Position numbers and translations under genes: made by a program. This document shows, piece after piece, positions 1 through 11,638 of a DNA stretch of 64,000 bases (positions within the stretch are counted from its first letter, which is position 1; each line of letters starts with the position of its first letter). The notes under the pieces are model-generated. The model searched no databases and had not been told where the DNA came from. It saw only the letters and a program-made list of their open reading frames with translations. Source of the DNA: Knoxdaviesia capensis (lineage: Eukaryota > Ascomycota > Sordariomycetes > Microascales > Gondwanamycetaceae); contig LNGK01000009.1 in the NCBI GenBank assembly GCA_001510575.1, positions 124,001 through 188,000 on the forward strand, given 5' to 3'.

Positions 1-1171
1 CGCTGCCTCTTTTTTGTGTCGTTTCTCCTCTGTTGATTCTCCGTTCTTCGTGTTTGTCTGTGCCATTTCTAGTGATTCTGTCAGAGCTTCTGGGCTTGTT
101 CTTTGAGAAGACTGCGTTTATCTGATGTGTGAGGACGATGTATAATTGGTTCCCTGTGGTTATCACCAGGTGAGGGAAAGACTGACTGTTCTATACAAAA
201 AGAGTGTGGATTTACTTGAACAGAGTTTATATATCGCTTCGAATGAATAAACAGAGACCACCGAATCGGCGGTGGTCGTTTGCTTGGATTTGATCAGAAC
301 CGTACGTGTGAGCTTGTACCACCATCATCATCATTCTTAATGGCATCATAACCAGTGGCATCAGTAGCATTTGGAAGATGACTAGTCCGGCATCCACGGC
401 TGGAGACAGCACGGTAGTTCGTTCTGTCCTGTCAGTAGAGCGTTCACCGAGATAACGAAAGAGTCATGTGCGGAGAGTCCCGGCGCACGGAGCCAGGGCA
501 AGCTTGATATTAGGTATTGTACTGTATGTAGTCTGTGGCTGTTTTGGGCGGGTGGGTGGCAGATGGGAGGCAGACGCAAGACTTATCACGCCATGTCAGA
601 TGGTCGGACCAGCGATAAGCCAGAATTCCATACGAGCGACGAACATGCGGCTCTGCATCGGATGACCCTCCGTTCCGTTGTGTGCTTCGCTCGCGGTCTG
701 GAGTTTTCCCCCACGGGAATTAGACAGCAGCACTATGTACACAGTATGATGGACACCGAAACATCTTTTTGGTCTCTGATTAGATCGAGGTCGGCCGTTC
801 TCGAGGGGGGGTGTGTTTGGAGAAGCGTACCACGCCAACCGCCAAGTTTTGCACTGGCGCACCGGCGCCGTCAAGTTCACGTCATGCTTAGATTACCGCT
901 TGCGTATCGATGAGGGGGCCGCCGGGGGAGGCAAGTCGCCAGATTTCTCTCGAAGGATCGGGAGATGCGGGATCAGATGTAGGTATATAAAGAGCGGAAC
1001 AGGTGCTTTCGACTGTTTGGGGTCTGTTGTTGTAGCTCTCTCTTCACCTTTTTCCATCCCAACCAGACCCTGCGACATCTTCTTTTTTCGAGTCTCGGCC
1101 GCAACACACACACATATACCAAGTCCAAACGACGAACGACAGAAACAACCACCAAGATACCCCTGCACACA
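1..1171. other. Intergenic region, no gene recognised
   Basis: Only short overlapping ORFs with no recognisable domain occur here. The right end is the likely promoter of the gene starting at 1172: a TATATAAA box at 984-991 followed by pyrimidine-rich DNA (about 1030-1100) and a CA-rich leader. The left part could hold the end of a transcript from outside the window, but nothing in it can be assigned. Confidence 0.6.
984..991 (+). promoter_or_regulatory. TATA box of the small mitochondrial-type gene
   Basis: TATATAAA lies 181 nt before the ATG at 1172 and is followed by a CT-rich stretch, the usual layout of a fungal core promoter. Inferred from sequence only. Confidence 0.5.
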
Positions 1172-1695
1172 ATGATCGCTCTCCGGATCACCCAGACCCG
1201 CGTGCCCATTGCTGCGACCGCTGTGATGATGCACTCCGCCCAGATCGCCGCGCGCCGTGTCGCCGTGGCCAGCAGCCTGCGCGGGCGCACCCTGAGCACC
1301 AGTACGTACCGGCCAACCCTAACCCTAAGCGCCAAATTATTCAGAACCAAAAAAACAAGCTAACTCCAGACTGCCGCTTTGAATGAACAACAGCCCGCTA
1401 CAACCTACAACAACAGCCCCACCAAAGCGAAGACGAGCACCTCCACGCGACAGCGGCACAAGATGGCGAAGAGACCGAGCAGCAGAAGAAGCAATGGGCG
1501 CCGGAGGAGGCCACCGACGCCGAGGCGGCGGTGAAGGCCGACCGCGCGGCGGGCAGCCCGCCGGCGGGCGCGGCGAGCGCGAAGGGCGAGCACGAGGGCC
1601 TGTTCTGGTGGCGCGAGCAGGAGGCGACCAAGTGGGCGGCGGAGGAGCGGGAGCGCAAGGGCAAGCCGCTCTGGGATGGTGTGCCGCGCGGGTGA
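1172..1695 (+). CDS. Small protein with mitochondrial-type presequence, function unknown
   Basis: Two exons, 1172-1301 and 1394-1695, give a 143-residue protein. The 92-nt intron has donor GTACGT and acceptor ACAG, with a CTAAC branch-like site about 30 nt upstream; the nearer CCAG acceptor would run into a stop after four codons. The first 45 residues are rich in Arg, Ala and Ser and lack acidic residues, as in a mitochondrial targeting peptide, and include RTLSTT just before the exon joint. The rest is hydrophilic and rich in Gln, Glu and Ala, ending in a Trp-containing segment (EGLFWWREQEATKW, then GKPLWDGVPRG). No known domain is recognised. It may be a small lineage-specific mitochondrial protein; its function is not known to me. 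A telomere-like repeat sits inside the intron. Confidence 0.7.
1315..1328 (+). repeat. Telomere-like AACCCT AACCCTAA motif in an intron
   Basis: Two tandem CCCTAA-type units lie within the intron of the gene at 1172. Similar single boxes recur through the window (see findings). Confidence 0.7.
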
Positions 1696-2610
1696 GCTTT
1701 CGGCGTGCTCCGTGTGAACGGACAGTTGGTGATGCTGGGTGTGTTGGGGGTTGTGATATGGAGGGATGATGAAGGGGAACTGGAGTTTTGATATTTCTGC
1801 TTTTTTTGGGGGGACTGGATAACATCTTGGACGCAACAATGCTCTATTAGCTTCTCTATCGATCTGTTCCTTTGCATGTGTATGTTCTGAGCTGGTGGTG
1901 TTCTGGGCCACCATTTCCACATCCAGGTTCCACGAGGTGGAGCTGGCTTCTGGCATTGCCCATGTTGAGCACACAGTCCCGTATCATGGGATTCCAGAAC
2001 TCAAGACCTAGACTGTCTGGAATCCAAATCCAATGTAAACCCAAATAAATGGCATTTCTCATGCCCTTTCAACATTGGGGATTTATGCCGTCTTGCCAAG
2101 ACCACAAGGGTTAGACCCTTAGACCACCCTTAGGTAATCGAGTCCCCGAAAGTTCCAGACGAAACCGGATGACGACGATTCCCGGCTTTTTTCGTCGGTG
2201 CTTTCTTTTCTGCCCTGCTCCATCGGATTTCCAGGCTGCTTCATCTTGTCCATGTTCCTTACGATACCTTTTTTCTCCTCTGTGATCGATTCGAGATTGA
2301 TCTTCGTGTGTTGTGCGCTGTACATCTCTTACTCCATTTTATTTGTTTCTGGGGACACAGCTGTTGTGTTCCGTTCTGCCAGCGTCAAACACCGCGTATC
2401 TCCGCCTTGTCGCCTGGTGATTTTGCTCGTGTCGCCATCTCGACTCTGCTCGACTCCCTTTTTCTCTCTTCCGAAGACATCGGTGGCCGCCCACAGTGCC
2501 TCTGCTCGACCGCATCCTGCGTCTCCGCTGTTCTCTGCCCGTCCTTGCACGACTCGATCGCTTCCACCTCCCCGCCCGGCGCCCCCTTCCCGGCCCGCAA
2601 CTCTCCCACA
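1696..2610. other. Intergenic region, no gene recognised
   Basis: This holds the 3' region of the small mitochondrial-type gene and the 5' region of the Syn8 gene. An AATAAA at about 2044 is a possible poly(A) signal. From about 2190 to 2600 the strand is pyrimidine-rich, typical of a fungal 5' leader. Open frames here lack recognisable domains. Confidence 0.6.
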
Positions 2611-3537
2611 ATGTCGAACCCGAACCACCTGTTCCTGCTGGCCGACCACATCAAGCTGGGCCTGCTGGAGCGCCAGCGCGCACGCAATCTCGGCGGCGAG
2701 TCGGATGCCGAGGACCGGAGTGTCGCGCGCTCGCTCGACCAGTTCCGCGAGGACCTGGCGCGGTTGCGTGACGAGGAGGCCCGGCTGCGGGCTTCCGGCG
2801 ATGTTGAGTATGTTTTGCTGTCTTCATGATATGGCCGGCTAGGTTTCGTGTTTGGAGGAGGGAGGAGGAGGAGGCGGGCGAGGAACATGAAGAGGATGAG
2901 GGAATGTGATACCTATCAAGTCCAGTCGAACTAACCGCCCCGCTTCCACAGCGCCGCCCTGACCATCTCCGACTCGATACCCAGCCTGCAGAAGGAACTC
3001 GACTCGATGACGGCGCAGCTCGCCGAAATCACCGCCCCCGCAGCATCCTCCGCCGCCGCCGCCGCCTCGACCACGGTGACCACCACGACCACCAGCACGA
3101 CCAGCAAGATCGTGCGGTTCCGCGACACGCCGCGCAGCGCCGACGACGACCTGGAAGCGCAGCTCTTCGGCGGCGCGGCCGGCGCGTACCGCGACGACCC
3201 GTCGGAGGGCTACGCGGACGCCGCGGCCGACATGTCGAACGACCAGCTGCACGCGTTCCACGGCCAGATCATGGCCGAGCAGGACGACCACCTCGACCGC
3301 CTCGGCGAGTCGATCTCGCGCCAGCGCGAGCTCAGCATGCAGATCGGCGACGAGCTCGACGCCCACGTCGAAATGCTCGACGAGACCGACGCCCTGGTCG
3401 ACCGCCACACCGGCCGCATCGAGCGCGCGCGCAAGTCGCTGGGGCGTATTGCCGCCGGCAGCAAGGACAGCCGCGGCATGATGACCATCGTCATCCTGAT
3501 TGTCATCCTGGTTATCCTGATTGCTATCCTCAAGTGA
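2611..3537 (+). CDS. syn8: Syn8-type endosomal SNARE
   Basis: Exons 2611-2807 and 2952-3537 give a 260-residue protein; the 144-nt intron uses GTATGT...CACAG. Syntaxin-8-type SNAREs (Syn8 in yeast) act in fusion at late endosomes. The N-terminus (MSNPNHLFLLADHIKLGLLE) is of the kind conserved in fungal Syn8 proteins. A low-complexity Ala/Thr stretch follows, then a heptad-rich t-SNARE region at about residues 160-235 that includes the central Gln of QDDHLDRLGESISRQRE. A C-terminal hydrophobic anchor (MMTIVILIVILVILIAIL) ends the protein with a single Lys on the lumenal side. The upstream open frame has other codons before this ATG, but the conserved N-terminus and the CACA context support the start chosen. 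The gene converges on ama1. Confidence 0.88.
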
Positions 3538-4147
3538 AACCGGGACGCCGTCGGTTGGAAAGCGCGCGTGCGAGTGTGACAGACAGAGAGAGTGTGTGAA
3601 GTGTATATAGCATGGAGTTTTCGGTGGTGGCCTCTTCGCTTTTGTCTTTTGTCTTTTGGGCTATTTCGCTTTCATGTCCATTCTTTGCTTCATTTTCTTG
3701 TCGATAACTTGTACCTTCCAGAACCCTCAGAGAAGGGCATCGGTTACCATCTGTCTTTTTCCGTTTGTTACAGTCGTTTGGATCGTCCAGATGCTTCCAT
3801 GTTGCGTGGTGAAGCTGGAGACCCCTCCTTAATTTTTGACTATTCCCCTTGGCTTCCCCCCAGTTCGCTGCATTACACAAAAAATAGATATTGCGTTTGC
3901 TGCGTATCTTCCCAATAACGTATATATATATATATTATATATATATATATATATATACACGCTTGTAACCCTTCGTTCATGGCACTGCAAAACCCGGATC
4001 TTCATATGGATACTGGATACTCACTCACAGACACAGACACAGACATAGCACGAATACTCACATTTCAATCTATCTCCCGACCTGTATATACTTCGCCGAG
4101 CACAGCTCATAAGAATACTAAACACAAACGCCAACGAGAACCCGCAC
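3538..4147. other. Convergent 3' regions of syn8 and ama1
   Basis: No gene seen. It contains the AT microsatellite listed separately and otherwise unremarkable 3'-untranslated-type sequence. Confidence 0.6.
3920..3957 (+). repeat. (TA)n microsatellite
   Basis: An almost pure alternating TA run of about 38 nt with one phase break lies between two convergent genes. Confidence 0.95.
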
Positions 4148-6800
4148 TCAACGAATGACTTCTCCAACATCACTAATACTCCCCAACCCATCCGACGACC
4201 CGCCATCGCTTGCCCGTTTGCGCTTCTCCCCACCCCCCTTCCACAGCTCGTGAAACTTGATCGTCTCATCACTGGCCGCCACCACAATGCACCCGCTGGT
4301 CCCGCTGGTCATTGCGCCCGACTGCCCGACCACCGGCCCGGGGTAGGGAATCGCGTACAGCGCGCGGTGCTCGCCCTCCCACGGAATCGCAGCTACCTCG
4401 TGGCACTCGGGCCAGCTGAAAATCGCAATGCGGTACGGGTGGTCCGGCTGCGTGTACCCAAACGTGGCTGCAATCTGCCGCTTGGTCGTCGACCACACCA
4501 GCGACGTCACCTGCGCCGACACCGCAATGCGCGCCAGCGCGGCCCCCGTGCACACGTGGAAGAAGTGGATGCACTTGTCGTTCGATCCGCCGCCCGTCGC
4601 AACCAGGCTGTCCCGCCACGGGCAGAAGGCAATGGCTTTGACCGCCGACGCGTGCTGCCAACGGTGCTTGGCTTCGGTGATGTACAGCGGCCCGGGCACG
4701 TCCCATTCGTTTCCAAAGTCGTTGTTGGTGTCGTTCGAAGGCACCTGTGCTTCTGTCGCCTGCCGCGCAATTCCCGGCATGTTTTCATTGCTGTCATCAG
4801 TCGTTTCGCTTTCCGGCCGGTTTCGCATTCGTACCCGTAGCCTTCTTCTGCCAGCAGGCGTTCCTCCTCCCGCACGCGATCTGTGCTGTCTCCGATGAAG
4901 GCCGGATATGACCCTCCGGACCATCGGCCGGCCTCGGTCTGCCCCTCGGGGACTCTCTGGCTCCAGCACATCGTCAACGTCAAATAGGCTGCACATGTTG
5001 TCGTTTCCTCCAGAGGCGAATAGTCTGCCGTCATTGGACCATGAGAGTCCGCAGATCTGCTGCATGTGCACATCAATCTGCGCCGCTGGTGTGAGCACCC
5101 CCGGCCAATTGTGGCGGTGGACCTCCCAGCTCAATGGCCACTCGACAATATAGTAGAATATGCGCCCGAACTCATCTGCCACCAGGAGATCCTCTGTTTG
5201 CACAGATGTTCCCGGCGTCATGGGGTTCCTTGACAGCCGGGTGGTGGCTCTTGGCCGCCAACTGAGGCACGTTACACGGCCTGCCTGCTGGACCTGGAAC
5301 CGTGGCACTGGCGCTTCCCTGAGAGACATCAACGCTAGTTCTCCGTCCGAGCGACCATATGCGATGATGCCCTTTCTTCCTTCGTCAGACGAGAAGGCCA
5401 CCGATGTGATCCATGCTCCGTTGGTTGGTGCATCACGCACCAGAGCTGCGCCATAATTCTCTGACCAACAATACAAGAGCGTTCCCAGACCGACTGCCAG
5501 TGTTTGGCAGCTGGCAGAGTATGAAAGAGTTGAGCAATAGAAATCATTTCGAAGATTTGGGGCGTCCAGAACCCTACACCTCAGACATACCCAGTTAGGC
5601 TTGCTCTCTGCTTTGATGTCCTGGCCATGTACTGGCACACTTACTTGTAGGGAGCTTCTGGAAGTATCTGCATGTTGTATGCTTTGCTGGATTCTGAAGA
5701 GGCACGGAGGTTAATTTTGGCCACGGACAACAATCGAGGTTGGGATACGCACTATTCGAATTCAGGCTCGCATCTTGGTCGCTCTACAACCACTCGACGC
5801 CGTTCCATTTGGACTTCCTGCTGTCTAGGCTTCGGCATATCGCCGACCGTTGATTCTCGCTCGACGGTGGCTTGTGCGGGCTTGTCTCCAGAAACTTCTG
5901 CACTCGCGGCAGGAAGAGAGCTGTGGCAACGCGTTCCTTATGCTGTTGAAGCTCCAGTTCCGCTCGCGTCGGCCGGATCGGGGGAAATGATCTTGTATAC
6001 ATCCGGGCAACCCTGGGGTGGGGATCACCGCCACGGTTCATTCCACCAACATGAATGGGGACTTGTGGTAATGTAGGGAGCCCGACGGTCGGTCCGCCGT
6101 CCAATTCGAACGGATCCTCGCCGTGGTTGAGCCGACCGTGAAGAAGACCACGAGTGGGGAGCATGTGACCTTGATCTTCGCTGGCTGCTGTACAAAGCGC
6201 CACCGGTTAGGATTTGAGAGAACTTGATAGATAGGAGGGGGGACGAAGCTTACTGGGAGCTGCCAAAATCGGAGTTTCTTGCCAGGCTTGCCGTTCGGGG
6301 GTCTCCGCGTCGTCAGTGACTACCTGACTGAACGTAGAGCGGCCAAAGGGGTCTTGGGAAGCGGCCTCGTGCCTGAGAAACTTCTCATGTGGAGTAAGAC
6401 TATTGGGGCTTTTCAGGGACTTGCGCTTTTCCCACAGGGGAGAATCCATGTTCCGAGCCGGAATAAATCGATCAGGGAAGCTTGCACTTGGTACCGGCGG
6501 AGGCCGGCCATCATGACCACGTGGAGTAATGTGGGGATCGGAAAAGAATGATGCGGGGAGATGACATTCTGCCGAACTCTTCCGGTGTAGACTTATAGGC
6601 AGCGAGACTTGGATGCTGCTTGCCGAAACATTTCGGGACGGGAGAGGGTTGATGCTGCCTGCTGAAATATCCCGAGACGGGAGAGGGTTGGTGGCACTAT
6701 AGCTTCCCGAAGACTTTCTCGACCTGACCGAGCCCTCAGAGGTCGATATACATGACCGGCGATAATTGAATATGCCGGCACCCGACAGTGTTAGACTCAT
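4148..6800 (-). CDS. ama1: Meiosis-specific APC/C activator (Cdc20/Fizzy family, Ama1 type)
   Basis: Read 6800-6254, 6187-5788, 5686-5645, 5573-4148: 804 residues. Ama1-type proteins bring substrates to the anaphase-promoting complex during meiosis. The C-box DRFIPAR is at residues 110-116 and is followed by LRHEAASQDPFGR. A WD40 propeller fills the last exon (VLDAPNLRNDFYCS at its start, CGLSWSNDGRLFASGGND, VKAIAFCPWRDSLVATGG), and the protein ends in Ile-Arg, the IR tail that docks on APC/C. The first intron has a TCCTAACC branch and TACAG acceptor; the third uses GTAAGT...GTGTAG. The second joint (TT/GTAGAG...CCAG) is the least certain and was chosen because it keeps frame and the Trp motif. 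The first in-frame ATG is at 6800; the preceding codons are not ATG. The loop at about 4790-4930 may hide a further intron or frame break. Confidence 0.85.
6612..6689 (-). repeat. Tandem 13-residue duplication in the Ama1 N-terminus
   Basis: Residues 38-50 and 51-63 are NPLPSRDISAGSI and NPLPSRNVSASSI, an imperfect head-to-tail duplication visible in the DNA as well. It lies in the disordered Ser-rich N-terminus before the C-box. Confidence 0.85.
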
Positions 6801-7900
6801 GGTCAATGCTTGATGACAGTCAGAAAGACCACGGGCCGAGGCATTGACGAGGTGGGGAACCGGATAGAGTTACTATGTGTCAACGGTCGGGAATCCGAGA
6901 CATCGGGGAGAGTGGAGCTGGAAATGGCCACCGGGGTTCCGTGGGACAAAACTAACGGATATAACTCATAAAATAGATATCAATGACGATGAAGGGAAAT
7001 ATAAAATCAAGACAGAGAGAGAGAGAGTGAGTGTTTGAACTATGGGTTGAACACCAGAGTTGGATCTTGGAGAGAATGAGAGGAAGACACAACCGCCGTT
7101 CAACACACTATAAAATATGAATAATTCTCCAATTCAACACCGCTCACGTGTATCGATGCCGGAGCTTTCACTTTTTGACACAAATACATTGATATGGATA
7201 AAATGGAACTCCGTGATGTGTGAATGGATATGAAGAAGAAAGAAGAAAAGAAGGGAAGAAGAAAAGCCGCCAGAGGTAAAAAGGCCAGAAAAGAAAGACA
7301 AGATAACATAATCGCTTAGCGAGGGACAATACGTAGGAAGGAATGAAAGCTACATCGTGACTTCCTTGCATGCTGTGATAATTGTGGCTGCTGGCCGGGC
7401 GGATTCGGAGGCTGGTTTGAACGGCAGCAGCGATGGCCCGGGGGGATCATTTCTAAGCAAGATGGGATGGTGTATCCAGTTTCTGTTAGCAGGAGACATG
7501 AAGATTCTTCTTTCCTGCCATGTCGCGAAGTCAACCGCTTGCCGTTGTCGTTCTCCACAGCCGTTCAAACACGGCCCCACCAACGCCGACTCCGGTGCCC
7601 CACACCGACACCAGCCACATACGCCACACACCACCAGCCACATTTTGGGTCAGGCCCCCAAACCTCGACTGAAGCTCGCTCACTTAACCATTCCAGAGCT
7701 TCGACTTCTTCTCTGATCCCTCAGAATCTAATTTCTACAGATATCACCTCTTTTCCTGGTACTGTGCCTAGTCCGGCTCTATTTGAAGCTTGTGGATGTT
7801 GAGTTGGCTTCCGTTCTCACTCCGTTTCCGACCATAACCCTGAATCTGCCTCGGATAGGTCTCAGCGACTGTCCGGGGTGGCCAAGATTAGAGAGCCGCG
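6801..7900. other. Divergent promoter region between ama1 and vps39
   Basis: No gene seen. A GAGAGA run is near 7015-7030, and the DNA near 7230-7280 is purine-rich on the plus strand. An open frame at 7357-7716 begins with GTG, has no ATG support and no recognisable domain. Confidence 0.6.
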
Positions 7901-10900
7901 ATGCTCTCAGCCTTTACAGCTCGGCCGATTATCGAGCTGCGGCAACGAGATAAGTCGAAGATAGAAACAATCTTGGCCCATGGTATGGCATATCACATGT
8001 GAGATCCTCATACACCTGGGACTGTGGTTGCTAACGCCGTTGTGTTGGGATCCCTAGGTGATCGTGTTCTCGTTGGCCTGAATACCGGCTCCCTGCGCGT
8101 TTACCGGGTGAACGACCTACAACCATCCGCGGCAGGAAACTCGACATCGAACGATACTGACACCGATGGCGCCGAATCATCCAAGCCGCCGAAACCCGCG
8201 GCTGCGAAACCCACTGACCTGTTGAGGGAAGTCGAGAAGTTCTCAACTCGCGCTATTGAACAGCTGGCTATCATCAAAGAAGCAAACACTCTGGTATCGC
8301 TCTCGAACTACGTCGTATCCCTCCACGACCTCCAGACCTACGAACTGCTCGAGACCCTGCCACAATCGAAGAACGCGTCGTGCTTTGCCGTCACGTCGAA
8401 TATCGTCAAGGATGCCACCACGGGAATCCCCGAGATCATCAGCTGGCTTGCGGTTGCCGTGAAGCGCCGGCTGATACTATGGAGCTGGCACGAGAGCGAG
8501 CTTCGCGCGGATGCTGTTGAGATCACGCTTGCCGAGACTATCCGCACCATGACGTGGGCGAGCGCCACCAAGATTGTTTGCGGCATGAACTCGTCGTACG
8601 CGATTGTCAACGTCGAAACCCACGAGATCGAGGAGATTCCCGGATCGGGCTCCATTGGCGGCGCTTCTGCTGGCCAGACAAGCCGCTTTGGTGCCGTAAG
8701 CGCAGCAAGCATGGGGTATATGGGTCTTGGCGGCTATATCCCGAAGCCGCTCTCGGCGAAACTCGGAGAAGGGGAAATGCTGCTGGCCCGAGATATCAAC
8801 AGCCTGTTCATCGATGACGATGGCAAGCTCCTGGATCGCAAACAAGTTCCGTGGCACGGGGCTCCAGATGCCATCGGATACTCCTATCCGTACCTTCTCT
8901 CCCTCCTGCCGCCATCCAAAGGCATGTTGGAGGTCCGCAACCCGGAGACTCTCACCCTGGTGCAAACCGTGTCGCTTCCCGGCGCCGCCCAGCTGCACTT
9001 CCCCCCACCGAACGTTAGCCTCGCTCATGCGGGGAAGGGCTTCCACATCTGTGGTGAACGGTGTGTGTGGAAGATGGGGGCCATGGACTACGACTCGCAG
9101 ATTAACGAGCTCGTGGAAAACGAGCACTACGACGAGGCCATCAGTATCATGAACATGCTGGAAGATGCCCTGATGACCGACAAGCCGGGCTTGCTGCGAG
9201 AGACGAAGATGCTCAAGGCTGAGAAGCTGTTTCGCGAAAAGAAGTATCGAGCGTCGTTGGATTTGTTCAACGAGGACGATGTGCATGCGCCGCCTGAGCG
9301 TGTACTGCGCTTGTTTCCGCCCTCGATCTCTGGATCGCTGTCGCAATGGGCCGAGTCTGAGGTGCCAGCTGAGGCCAGTGAGGAGATCACATCTCGGCCT
9401 GGTACATCCAACGGGAAGCCTGCACAAGACGAAGCGGTTCCCGCGGAAGCTTCTGCCTCTGTTGATCCAGCTACCCCCTCTGCCACAGCTACCGCTGCTG
9501 CTCCAACCCCTTCAACATCATCATCCGGCCCTGGGTTTGTGAAGATGCTGATGGGCCAGAAGAAGCCGGCCGTAGCGGCTGATACTGCGTCAAATGCTCC
9601 GTCAACCGACTCAACGGAGGCCGGGGGAGATGCGACAGACTCAGATGGCCAAGATACGCCGAAACCAACCACTAAAGTGATGACAAAGTCAGTTCCCCTG
9701 GAAGGCAAAGATCTTATGAATGCCGTGCTGGAGCTGAACAGCTACCTCGCGGGAACCCGCGCTCGGTTGCAACGGGTGATTGATCCGGCCACCGGAAAGA
9801 TGAAGCCCCGAACCAAGGGAGGTATGGAAGAGACGCTACAGAGTTTCCTTTCGTCAGCAGGCGGATCCGACGCCGAGCTGGAACAGCAGCTGCGCAAAAC
9901 ATTTGGGCTAGTCGACACTATGCTGTTCCGCGCGTACATGTACTCGCGGCCGACGCTCGCCGGCTCGCTCTTCCGCATCCCCAACTTCTGCGACCCGGAT
10001 GTGGTCAACGAAAAGCTGCTGGAGCACAACCGGTACAACGAGCTGGTGGATTTCTTCCACGGCAAGAAGCTGCACGCACAGGCACTTGCACTGCTACGGC
10101 GGTTTGGCGCAGCGCAGACGGCCGACCCCGACGCGCCCGCGCTGCACGGCCCACAGCGCACCGTCCGTTACCTGCAGAGCCTACCACCCGTCCACATCGA
10201 CCTGATCCTGGAGTACGCGGAGTGGACGCTGCGGGCCGACCCGGAGCTGGGCATGGAGGTGTTTGTTGGCGACACGGAGAATGCGGAGACTCTGCCGCGC
10301 GACCGGGTGAGCAAGTTCCTGGGAGAGATTGGCGCAGCCCTGGAGATCCGGTACTTGCAGCACGTCATATCGGAGCTGAATGACCTGACGCCGGACTTCC
10401 ATAACCGGCTGGTCGAGCTGTACGTGCAGCACCTACACCATAGCCCGCGGGATGCAGCGTGGGATGAGATGATGGCCCGGTTTGTGGCGTTTTTGAAGGA
10501 GAGCCGGCAGTATGGCTTGAGTAAGGCGTTTGGCCTTATTCCGAGAGATGGTGAGATACCCTGGTTACCGCCTATTCCTGTCATCTCGTGTTGCTTCACT
10601 AACACGATGTTTGATGCAGATCCTTCCTTCTACGAGGCCCAAGCCACTGTGCTCAGTCTGATGGGAAACCACAAGCAGGCACTTGAAATCTATGTGTTCA
10701 AGATGCAGAACTATACAAAGGCGGAAGAGTAAGTCTCACACATCACACGGCAAACAATCTTAGAACACCTCTAACATCACCCTCACTTTGTTCTAGATAC
10801 TGTAATCAAGTATACAAGGCCCAAGAGGCGGGCACAACCTCAGCTTCGCGTCCGTCCTCTTCTGACGATACTGAAGGCACTCCAACCTCGATATACCACA

Positions 10901-11406
10901 CGCTGCTATCGATATATCTGAACCCGCCACCCCCACACTCCGTGAGCCTTGGCCCAGCACTGGACCTTCTCTCGCGCCACGGCTCGCGACTCCCCGCCGA
11001 GTCGACGCTCTCGCTGATCCCGGACAACCTGCCGGTGCGCGACCTGGTGTCGTACTTCCGCGGGCGCATCCGGGCGGCCAACAGCATCGTCAACGAGTCC
11101 CGGATAATTGTCGGGCTGCGCGCCACCGAGTATATTTCCAGCCAGGCGCAGCTGCTCCTGGGCGACGGACTGCCGCCGGTGGGCGGGGGTGACGGTGGGG
11201 GCCCGGGGTCCCCGGTGGTGGCCAACGGGCGGAACCGCCGCGTGGTGATTTCGGATGAGAAGCTCTGTGGTGTGTGCCATAAGCGGCTGGGCGGTAGCGT
11301 GGTGTCGGTGCTCCCGGATAACACGGTGGTGCACTACGGGTGTCTGAATAGACGCGCGGACGGCCAGCGTGCGCCGACGTGGAGCCGGCCCAGCTGGGCG
11401 ACATGA
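7901..11406 (+). CDS. vps39: HOPS/CORVET-type vacuolar sorting protein Vps39 (Vam6)
   Basis: Exons 7901-7982, 8058-10550, 10620-10728 and 10797-11406 give 1097 residues. Vps39 is the Rab7/Ypt7-binding end of the HOPS tether that drives vacuole and late-endosome fusion. The start is the ATG at 7901 (MLSAFTARPIIELRQRDK); exon 1 joins as AHG/DRVLVGLNTGSLRVYRV, the start of the CNH domain (about residues 1-300). Clathrin-repeat-type helices follow (NELVENEHYDEAISIMNMLED; NHKQALEIYVFKM), interrupted by an Ala/Ser/Thr-rich insert at about residues 455-560. The C-terminal zinc-finger motif CGVC...HYGC is near residue 1052. The three introns are 75, 69 and 68 nt with good GT/AG and CTAAC sites; intron 2 stays open in frame but interrupts the conserved RDDPSFYEAQ segment, so splicing is expected. 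Confidence 0.93.
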
Positions 11407-11638
11407 GTGCGGTGTGTTGCGATTCTTTTGCCGTTTGCTTGGGCTGGGACTTTGGGTTTCGTTGTTTTGGGAGCGACGGGCTTCTTTTTGCTTTCTTCGG
11501 ACGTTGAACTGTCTTTTTTCGGCATGTCGAGATGCATGTATGCTGATAGCGGGTGGGATGTATATATATCATTGGTTTTTGGTGCCCATGGTGATTGTTT
11601 TGAGTGAAGCGTGCAGTGTGACCAGATACATAAGTGGT

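Noticed and set aside
148..180. tRNA-like string GGTTCCCTGTGGTTATCACC resembling the 5' half of a tRNA-Val
   Set aside because: No anticodon arm, B box or closing acceptor stem follows; the match stops after about 20 nt.
8024..8057. Upstream start for the Vps39 frame at 8024
   Set aside because: The codon is TTG and lies inside an intron; exon 1 at 7901-7982 gives the conserved N-terminus.
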